Positions 1 through 4,787 of a stretch of 5,766 nucleotides of DNA are shown here, in pieces. Source of the stretch: an uncultured Desulfomonile sp. (lineage in GTDB: Bacteria; Desulfobacterota; Desulfomonilia; Desulfomonilales; Desulfomonilaceae); the NCBI GenBank assembly GCA_903920415.1, contig CAIXMD010000421.1, forward strand, positions 1 to 5,766. The letters are read 5' to 3'. The notes under the pieces were generated by a model. The model saw nothing but the letters and a program-made list of their open reading frames with translations, searched no databases and was not told where the DNA came from. The position numbers and the translations under genes are program-made. Numbering within the stretch: the first letter of the stretch is position 1; the number at the start of each line of letters is the position of its first letter.

Positions 1-47
1 ATCGTTACAGAGCGGCCTGTCCATTTTGTCATCTTTTGGTCCGTCAT
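1..47 (-). CDS. possible 5' end of a divergent gene, cut by the window edge
   Basis: A leftward reading frame begins with ATG at 47-45 and stays open to the window edge, giving MTDQKMTKWTGRSVT and a partial codon. A second in-frame ATG lies at 32-30. A purine stretch GAGAGG (complement of 58-63) sits 10 bases before the first ATG and could act as a ribosome binding site, at slightly long spacing. Fifteen codons are too few to recognise a family or to exclude chance, and I found no convincing leftward promoter. The rival reading is the tail of a rightward gene: one plus-strand frame is open from base 1 to a TAA at 73-75. If the leftward call is right, the region to its right is a divergent promoter region shared with the secreted protein gene. 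Confidence 0.25.
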   Translation of the reverse strand, partial: MTDQKMTKWTGRSVT

Positions 48-245
48 AGAAATCGTGCCTCTCAAAGTAAGATAACTAAATTGCAGTCTCAGCATATTGT
101 CATTCTCCATCAATATTACACCATTTTTTATCAATAACCCTTGCAAATGAAGATTGTTGACATCTTGATCTTCTTTCGCTGGGGGGCTCCAGTTTCGCTC
201 GCTTTTTTAGTAATATAGCGTTATCTGACTCGGGAGATCGTGTCA

Positions 246-265
246 AGTGATGGCTGATCATCACT
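246..265. repeat. inverted repeat, possible operator or small hairpin
   Basis: AGTGATG at 246-252 is the exact reverse complement of CATCACT at 259-265, with a 6-base centre that can add one G-T pair. The stem is perfect but short and has no T-run after it, so it does not look like a terminator. It lies about 200 bases before the secreted protein gene. A regulator binding site is possible, but position alone does not establish it. Confidence 0.4.
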
Positions 266-405
266 CCGGGGAGGGGAAGAATTTCGGGCACCTGTCACCC
301 AACCTTCCAATAAATATATTTAATTAATTCAATATAATATAAGTTTGCATCTACCTTATTCTAGGAAATGATCTCAACTTGTTGATAATTAGTTTTATTT
401 TTTTC

Positions 406-434
406 TTGACAAAAACAAAGAATAGCTATTAAAG
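406..434 (+). promoter_or_regulatory. candidate sigma-70 promoter for the secreted protein gene
   Basis: A perfect TTGACA (406-411) is followed by two possible -10 boxes: TATTAA at 427-432 (15-base spacer, 4 of 6 matches) or TTAAAG at 429-434 (17-base spacer, 3 of 6). The region just upstream is a long A/T tract with a T-run at about 395-404, resembling an UP element. Transcription would start near 440, giving a leader of roughly 28 bases that includes the ribosome binding site. The -35 is convincing and the -10 is weak, which may mean that an activator is needed or that the real promoter lies elsewhere. Confidence 0.45.
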
Positions 435-455
435 CAATTTTCAACATTTCGAGCT

Positions 456-466
456 GGGAGGAAGGG
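456..466 (+). promoter_or_regulatory. ribosome binding site of the secreted protein gene
   Basis: The purine run GGGAGGAAGGG contains GGAGG (457-461) six bases before the ATG at 468. This strong Shine-Dalgarno match fixes the start codon and suggests efficient translation. Confidence 0.8.
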
Positions 467-467
467 T

Positions 468-1532
468 ATGTTGAGAAGAATACCTTTTACGCCGTTGGTA
501 TGTCTAGTTATTTTTTTATCAACCATTTTCCTGAACGCTTCCTGGGCAGCGGGGCCAGATGACTCGTTGGAAATTCTGCTCAAACCTAATCAGTCGAGTG
601 GAATAGCCGCCCCCGTAGTTCCAAGAGCCAAATCCCATCAAATTTCGAAGTTTGCGGCCCCCCCGGCCGCATACTTGTGCGTCCCACCCCCTCCATTTGG
701 GATCTCAAAGGTCAAACCGGCCTTCTGTGCGCCCTATGAATTTGTTGCTCCATGTATTCTGCCAGCGCCGAAACAGGGCCAATGGGAAATGAGCGCCCAG
801 GTGATCTTTGCCAATATGGGCGGTTACATTGGGTGGCCACGCTATTCCAATTGGAACTGGGGCTGGTGGGGGAATTCGGAAAACCGAACGGACCTTAATA
901 GCGACCTCCAACTTCCCATCTATGCGGCTTGGCCTCAGTTTACGGCAAGCTACCATTTCCGGCCCAACTGGGCAATCCGTTACTCGGTGCTGTGGAACCA
1001 ACTTAATGGTGGAGGCTGGCCAAATAATTTTATCCTCTTCGGACCTAATAATTGGGGAGGGGGCTGGTGGGGCCAGAACATTCAGTCAACCATGCAGCAT
1101 GCCTATCACAGAGTGGGCTTGGTTTATGACGCAATCCGAACCTGTAACTCCAAAATAGCCGTATTCGCAGACTGGGTACATACGGACACCAAAATCACCT
1201 TGGGTTGTAACTTCTGCGGGGCCTGGGGCAGTCCGACCTGGAGCAACAGTATCAATGCGGCAATGGCCGGCATGGAATTCCAGCGCTGCTTCAAAACCGC
1301 ACCTAACGGCGGGACTTTGTCATGGGACTGTAAAGCCGGTGGAATCTTCCTTGATGATACCGTGGGAGCGGACGTGGAAGCCGGGGCAAGATATTCAATT
1401 CCCCTTAATTGTGGTCGTTCGGGCTATGTGAAAGGTGGATATCGCCTGGTCGATCTGAAGAAAACCCAGTACGACTTCGTCTTCAAGAACATTCTCTCAG
1501 GTGGTTTCCTCGAAGGCGGTTTCATATTCTGA
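468..1532 (+). CDS. secreted Trp/Asn/Gly- and Cys-rich protein, probable outer-membrane beta-barrel
   Basis: The product has 354 residues and I do not recognise its family. Residues 1-27 form a classic signal peptide: two Arg near the start, a hydrophobic core at about 10-22, and a likely cut after SWA at 27. Residues 28-105 are a low-complexity linker rich in Pro and Ala, with Cys at 71, 87 and 96 and a PPPP run at 73-76. From about residue 106 to the end, alternating polar and hydrophobic stretches rich in Trp, Tyr and Gly, with Asn/Gly-rich turns, resemble outer-membrane beta-strands. The protein ends in Phe (GGFIF), as many barrels do. Mature Trp count is 17. Two similar loops, NWNWGWWGN (128-136) and NNWGGGWWGQN (194-204), may be extracellular. 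Six more Cys (226, 247, 250, 274, 288, 315), including CNFC, lie in the barrel part. It resembles porin-like surface proteins in style, but a function cannot be given. The gene stands alone between its own promoter and a terminator. The start is supported by a strong ribosome binding site. Confidence 0.85.
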   Translation: MLRRIPFTPLVCLVIFLSTIFLNASWAAGPDDSLEILLKPNQSSGIAAPVVPRAKSHQISKFAAPPAAYLCVPPPPFGISKVKPAFCAPYEFVAPCILPAPKQGQWEMSAQVIFANMGGYIGWPRYSNWNWGWWGNSENRTDLNSDLQLPIYAAWPQFTASYHFRPNWAIRYSVLWNQLNGGGWPNNFILFGPNNWGGGWWGQNIQSTMQHAYHRVGLVYDAIRTCNSKIAVFADWVHTDTKITLGCNFCGAWGSPTWSNSINAAMAGMEFQRCFKTAPNGGTLSWDCKAGGIFLDDTVGADVEAGARYSIPLNCGRSGYVKGGYRLVDLKKTQYDFVFKNILSGGFLEGGFIF

Positions 1533-1757
1533 TTACAGGATTTGTTCGGCCGATGGCAAGGCAAGGGTGGAGCACGATCGTCGATGCTGGGGTCTCTCCC
1601 AAGATGATAACTCGAAAGACTCCGACGTGTAATTAAGACGACCCTAGAAAACCCTCTCCCTCTCATCGGCCTTTATGTTTTGTGAGCCCGGCCGTGTAAC
1701 GGCGTCTCCCAGCTCGACCCCTTCGGTCGGGCCTTTTTTATTGCCTGCATACTCTGA
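1533..1757. other. convergent intergenic region with a long 3' untranslated stretch
   Basis: The rightward secreted protein gene and leftward miaB converge here. About 180 bases separate the rightward stop codon from the terminator hairpin, which is long for a simple 3' end. It contains a small hairpin with arms GCCGT (1691-1695) and ACGGC (1699-1703) just before the terminator. No open frame with a credible start lies inside. A short RNA released from this tail is conceivable, but the sequence does not show it. Confidence 0.5.
1712..1739 (+). terminator. intrinsic terminator of the secreted protein gene
   Basis: GCTCGACC (1712-1719) pairs with GGTCGGGC (1725-1732) as an 8-base stem with one G-U pair and a CCTTC loop, followed one base later by six T (1734-1739). 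An alternative upstream arm, AGCCCGGCCG at 1685-1694, could pair partly with the same right arm. Read leftwards, the hairpin is not followed by a T-run, so it does not look like a normal intrinsic terminator for miaB. Confidence 0.85.
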
Positions 1758-3083
1758 TTAGGAAATCTTCCGCCCAATCATAGAGTGTTTGAGACCTCTA
1801 ATGATTTTGGCTTTTACTGTCTCACCAGCGCTAATATCTTGGCTCGACTCAAGGTTTACGATCTTATTTGTCCTGGTTCGTCCAAAAGGCTGGCCAGTTT
1901 TAATCCTTATTCCCTCGATCAACACTTCTTCCTCAGTCCCTTCCGCCAATTTGTGATAGTGCTGAGTAATTTGATCCTGAAGGGTTTGGACTTCTGCCAG
2001 TCGGGAGGTCTTAGCCTCCTCAGGGACCTGCCCCGGCAAAGAACTGGCCCCGGTCCCAGGTCTCGGAGAATACTTGAACGAGAAAATCTGATCGAAACGT
2101 ATTTGTTGCAGTGCTTCAAAGGTTTGAAGAAAATCGTCTTCAGTCTCTCCAGGAAAACCTACAATTATATCGGAAGTTATGGCTATTTTTGGAATCCTGG
2201 AGCGTAATTTGGCCACTTTGCCAAGGTAATAGTCCAGGGTATAGCCTCTTCTCATCGCCTTGAGGATGCGATCTGACCCGGCCTGAAGCGGCAGGTGAAC
2301 GTGTTCGCAAACCGAATCCAAATCAGCTATTGCCGATATTAGGTCTTCATGGAAGTCGCGCGGGTGAGAGGTAGTGAATCGTATCCTATTGAGCCCCTGA
2401 ACCTTGTGCAACTTTTCCAGAAGATGGGCAAATGAAATATGCATGTCATGAGAGTTTCCGTACGCGTTCACATTTTGTCCCAGAAGCGTGATCTCTCTTA
2501 TGCCCTTTTGTGTGAGTGCGCTTACCTCATCCAGGATCTCCTGAAATGGGCGGCTTTGTTCCGGCCCTCTCGTGAAGGGTACCACGCAGTACGAGCAAAA
2601 ATTTGAACAACCCTGCATTATGGTGACGTAGGAGCAAACAGGACTGCGTCCTCGACCGTGCGCGGTGACATGAAGGGATTTTACATCTTTGGAAAACGCT
2701 GTTCGCGCTATTCTCTCACCAGTCTTTTTTATCTGTTCGACCAATTCAGGCAACTCGTCTATACAGTGCGTCCCTAGAACTGCATCCAGATAGCCCGCCT
2801 TCTTTAGGAGCCCTTCTTTCTCCTGCTGAGCAACGCATCCCGATACTATGGTGACCATCCTGGGATTTTTTGCCTTCAAGGGCTTAAGTTTCCCTAACGC
2901 GCTGTAAACTTTGTGTTCCGCTTTTTCTCTGATGGAACACGTGTTAATGACGATCACTTCGGCCCTTTCGGGAGAAGAAACGGCAGTCAGACCCATTCTT
3001 TCAAGCAAGGCGGACATCTTTTCAGAGTCGTGCTCGTTCATCTGACACCCGTACGTCTCTATGTAATAAGTTCCTTCTACCAA
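1758..3083 (-). CDS. miaB: tRNA-2-methylthio-N6-dimethylallyladenosine synthase MiaB
   Basis: This radical-SAM methylthiotransferase adds a methylthio group to N6-isopentenyl-adenosine 37 of tRNAs reading UNN codons, after MiaA has acted; it is cytoplasmic. The 441 residues match the usual family length. The N-terminal domain has YIETYGCQMN with Cys13, then NTCSIREKA with Cys49, and SGC with Cys83, the three ligands of the auxiliary 4Fe-4S cluster. The radical-SAM core has CSNFCSYC (Cys159, 163, 166), binding the SAM cluster, followed by VVPFTRGPEQSR, typical of MiaB rather than RimO or MtaB. ITSDIIVGFPGE near 303-314 is also conserved. Residues from about 380 form the TRAM RNA-binding domain. 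The start is TTG at 3083-3081: the YIETYGCQMN motif must be included, no upstream start exists before an in-frame TAA, and the only ribosome-site match is a weak GGA six bases away. It lies 55 bases after mdh and is probably co-transcribed with it. Confidence 0.97.
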   Translation of the reverse strand: MVEGTYYIETYGCQMNEHDSEKMSALLERMGLTAVSSPERAEVIVINTCSIREKAEHKVYSALGKLKPLKAKNPRMVTIVSGCVAQQEKEGLLKKAGYLDAVLGTHCIDELPELVEQIKKTGERIARTAFSKDVKSLHVTAHGRGRSPVCSYVTIMQGCSNFCSYCVVPFTRGPEQSRPFQEILDEVSALTQKGIREITLLGQNVNAYGNSHDMHISFAHLLEKLHKVQGLNRIRFTTSHPRDFHEDLISAIADLDSVCEHVHLPLQAGSDRILKAMRRGYTLDYYLGKVAKLRSRIPKIAITSDIIVGFPGETEDDFLQTFEALQQIRFDQIFSFKYSPRPGTGASSLPGQVPEEAKTSRLAEVQTLQDQITQHYHKLAEGTEEEVLIEGIRIKTGQPFGRTRTNKIVNLESSQDISAGETVKAKIIRGLKHSMIGRKIS

Positions 3084-3097
3084 CTTTAATCCGTGTA

Positions 3098-3128
3098 ATT
3101 ATAGCTCTTTGAGGACATTTCTTGTCAT
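3098..3128 (-). promoter_or_regulatory. weak candidate promoter for miaB
   Basis: Read leftwards, ATGACA (complement of 3123-3128) precedes a perfect TATAAT (complement of 3098-3103) by 19 bases. The -10 is consensus, but the spacing is long and transcription would start only about 8 bases before the TTG start codon, leaving an almost leaderless message. It may be chance in an AT-rich gap; read-through from mdh is at least as likely. Confidence 0.25.
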
Positions 3129-3138
3129 GACCTTCCAG

Positions 3139-4074
3139 TTACAAAAATCGGTCGACTTCTTTCACAAGCTCCCTCACTGCGGCTACAGAATTTCCGAATG
3201 CGGCCATCTCTTGCGGGGTGAGATCCACCTCCACGACCTTTTCCACACCGGCAGAACCGAGGATTGCAGGTACGCCAACGAAAATGCCGCGCTCGCTGAA
3301 TTCACCATCCAAATAAGCTGCAACCGGCATGAGCCGCTTCTTGTCCAAGAGTACGGAACGAGCCATCTGGACGGCGGAAGCGGATGGAGCATAGTAGGCA
3401 CTGCCGGTCTTGAGGAGGCCCACGATTTCAGCACCTCCTTGGCGGGTTCTCTGAACAATTTCTTCAAGACGTTCGGAGGATATGAAATTGGTCACAGGAA
3501 TGCCGCCCACAAAACAATAGCGGGTAAGAGGAACCATAGTGTCTCCGTGTCCTCCCAGCACGAGGGCATGAATATCCTCTACGGAAACACCGATCTCTTC
3601 AGAGATGAAGCTGCGTAAACGGGCTGTGTCAAGAACGCCTGCCATACCGATGATATGTCTGGGCTCGAATTGCGATTTTTTCCACGCAGTGTAGACCATG
3701 GCGTCCAGTGGATTCGATACAACAATCATTATTGCACCGGGCGAGTAAAATGCTGCCTTTTCCGCCACTTCCCCGACAATTTTTACATTTGTTGCAAGGA
3801 GGTCGTCTCTGCTCATTCCGGGTTTTCTGGCAATCCCTGCCGTGATAATGATGACATCACTATCTTGAGATATTTTGTAATCGTTGGTGCCGACGACGCT
3901 GGTGTCCACTCCGAGAACCGGCGTAGTTTCGAACAAGTCCAAGCCCTTACCCTGTGGAATCCCATCAAGAATATCCACGAGCACTACGTCGCCGAGTTCC
4001 TGAGCTGAAGCATAGGCAGCAACCGAAGCTCCAACATTCCCGGCTCCAATCACGGTGATCTTCTTCCTACCCAT
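3139..4074 (-). CDS. mdh: malate dehydrogenase, NAD-dependent, LDH-like type
   Basis: Interconverts malate and oxaloacetate with NAD in the cytoplasm, serving the citric acid cycle or its reductive or partial forms. The 311 residues fit the LDH-like malate dehydrogenases of many bacteria. The Rossmann loop GAGNVG is at 10-15, and Asp34 after strand two selects NAD over NADP. The mobile loop AGIARKPGMSRDD (79-91) carries Arg83, where malate dehydrogenases have Arg and lactate dehydrogenases Gln, plus Arg89. Asn121 lies in SNPLD. Asp149 and Arg152 (LDTAR) and the catalytic His176 in GGHGDTMVP complete the active site, so the enzyme looks intact and specific for oxaloacetate/malate. The start is ATG at 4074-4072 with GGGGAGG eight bases ahead and an in-frame stop just upstream. 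It follows lptE after 102 bases and precedes miaB by 55 bases. Confidence 0.96.
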   Translation of the reverse strand: MGRKKITVIGAGNVGASVAAYASAQELGDVVLVDILDGIPQGKGLDLFETTPVLGVDTSVVGTNDYKISQDSDVIIITAGIARKPGMSRDDLLATNVKIVGEVAEKAAFYSPGAIMIVVSNPLDAMVYTAWKKSQFEPRHIIGMAGVLDTARLRSFISEEIGVSVEDIHALVLGGHGDTMVPLTRYCFVGGIPVTNFISSERLEEIVQRTRQGGAEIVGLLKTGSAYYAPSASAVQMARSVLLDKKRLMPVAAYLDGEFSERGIFVGVPAILGSAGVEKVVEVDLTPQEMAAFGNSVAAVRELVKEVDRFL

Positions 4075-4082
4075 AGACGCAT

Positions 4083-4089
4083 CCTCCCC
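4083..4089 (-). promoter_or_regulatory. ribosome binding site of mdh
   Basis: GGGGAGG on the minus strand ends eight bases before the mdh ATG. It is the strongest Shine-Dalgarno match in the leftward cluster and contrasts with the weaker signals of lptE and miaB, suggesting that mdh is translated at a higher rate from a shared message. Confidence 0.75.
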
Positions 4090-4146
4090 TCATGTTTCTA
4101 AAAAATTTCAACACCGACAATAAGGAATTTTCACACAAAATGCTTT

Positions 4147-4169
4147 GTACCGCAACCGTACCGCGTACC
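4147..4169. repeat. short direct repeats (GTACC x3) between lptE and mdh
   Basis: On the plus strand GTACC occurs at 4147-4151, 4158-4162 and 4165-4169; the first two copies extend to GTACCGC and lie 11 bases apart, about one helical turn. The block sits 8-30 bases after the lptE stop codon and about 75 bases before the mdh start. The spacing suits a protein-binding site upstream of mdh, but the repeats are short and could be chance. Confidence 0.35.
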
Positions 4170-4176
4170 TTACCCG

Positions 4177-4692
4177 TTAGAAACTATCGTACATTGAGCG
4201 GTGAATTCTCGGTATGAGATCCCTTGTAATCCGAGAGATTGCCCGACGCCGATTGGAGAGAGTTTCTGCAATGGAATCAGTTACATCGTAGGTATAGGAA
4301 GCTGAAAAGTCCTTTTTCCACTGAATCTTTTTCGTATCCGAACGTTCCAGGGAGCAAACAACTTTTAGAGTCCCGATTCTCGTTGACTCTTTCCCATCGG
4401 CCCGGTAGGCAGAGGGAGTATCTTCGAAGGAGGCGATAATGGTTTTCAGTATGAGATCTCCACCACTTATGACAGGAATCAGCCTCGTTCCCAGAGCAAA
4501 TTCCCTCCGCAGACCGTTGGTGAACTCGGTTTCTATCCCTGTGACCGTGGTGCTGTTGACAGCACTCTCCAGGACAATGGTTTTCAAGTCGGGAGGAAAT
4601 GGGCTCTCACCCGGTCCCCCACTGAAACGGTAACCACAACCGGAAAGTGTGAGTACGGCCAAAAAAGGAATTTGGAACCAAATTTTACTCAA
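4177..4692 (-). CDS. lptE: LPS-assembly lipoprotein LptE
   Basis: LptE is an outer-membrane lipoprotein that plugs and helps assemble the LptD barrel, which places lipopolysaccharide in the outer leaflet. The 171 residues fit the family. A lipoprotein signal peptide ends in the lipobox LSGC with Cys19 as the lipidated residue; Gly follows it, so there is no inner-membrane retention Asp. The GCGYRFSG segment after the lipobox is typical of LptE in deltaproteobacteria. The body has the expected pattern: a beta-strand (KTIVLESAVN, 37-46), a helix around GIETEFTNGLRREFA (52-66), more strands, and a C-terminal helix (about 140-165). The start is TTG at 4692-4690: an in-frame TGA lies two codons upstream, no ATG precedes the lipobox, and AAGG (complement of 4699-4702) is six bases ahead. 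Its place after leuS matches the E. coli leuS-lptE order. The assignment rests on signal peptide, pattern and context, since the family is poorly conserved. Confidence 0.85.
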   Translation of the reverse strand: MSKIWFQIPFLAVLTLSGCGYRFSGGPGESPFPPDLKTIVLESAVNSTTVTGIETEFTNGLRREFALGTRLIPVISGGDLILKTIIASFEDTPSAYRADGKESTRIGTLKVVCSLERSDTKKIQWKKDFSASYTYDVTDSIAETLSNRRRAISRITRDLIPRIHRSMYDSF

Positions 4693-4693
4693 T

Positions 4694-4702
4694 CCTCACC
4701 TT
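4694..4702 (-). promoter_or_regulatory. ribosome binding site that fixes the TTG start of lptE
   Basis: AAGGTGAGG on the minus strand precedes the TTG codon at 4692-4690. The AAGG part has six-base spacing, while the later GAGG lies too close to be used. An in-frame TGA (complement of 4696-4698) lies inside this site, so the protein cannot start further upstream. Confidence 0.55.
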
Positions 4703-4787
4703 TTCCCGGCTGATCCCGTCATAGTGGGTATGAATCAACGCGAGTCCAAGGCTTTGCCCTGTCCAAGATCATTGATTGCGACCGTGA

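Larger units (their letters stand above)
48..467. other. non-coding region upstream of the secreted protein gene
   Basis: This stretch of about 420 bases holds no supported gene. Its left two thirds have mixed composition and contain a perfect 7-base inverted repeat at 246-265. From about 300 onward it becomes strongly AT-rich, with runs of A/T around 309-345 and 390-404, followed by a likely promoter and a ribosome binding site for the gene at 468. A leftward frame at 291-100 exists (GTG start, 63 codons), but it has no good ribosome binding site and no recognisable protein features. A TATAAT hexamer at 333-338 lacks a matching -35 box at the right distance. Confidence 0.6.

Noticed and set aside
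100..291. Leftward 63-codon frame with GTG start in the upstream region
   Set aside because: There is no good ribosome binding site, no recognisable motif, and the charged, Ser/Arg/Pro-rich composition is typical of chance frames.
333..338. Perfect TATAAT hexamer upstream of the secreted protein gene
   Set aside because: The sequence 17 bases upstream (ATAAAT at 310-315) does not resemble a -35 box, and the surrounding DNA is so AT-rich that chance hexamers are expected. The TTGACA at 406-411 is a better candidate.
808..1158. Rightward 116-codon frame inside the secreted protein gene
   Set aside because: It is an out-of-frame shadow. The main frame has the signal peptide, a strong ribosome site and a consistent barrel-like pattern throughout.
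1409..1636. Rightward 75-codon frame overlapping the end of the secreted protein gene and extending past it
   Set aside because: It has no ribosome site, starts inside the real gene in another frame, and its Arg/Trp-rich translation looks like chance.
1548..1671. Distant inverted repeat GGCCGATG (1548-1555) and CATCGGCC (1664-1671)
   Set aside because: Eight bases with a palindromic GGCC core more than 100 bases apart can easily be chance; no supporting structure lies between them.
3109..3618. Rightward 169-codon frame antisense to mdh
   Set aside because: It lies almost wholly opposite the intact, motif-complete mdh coding strand and its translation has no family features; it is a shadow of mdh.
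4696..4722. Nine-codon leftward open frame (ATG to TGA) just before lptE, as a possible leader peptide
   Set aside because: It has no ribosome binding site, and its codons show no runs of a regulatory amino acid, so attenuation is not supported.
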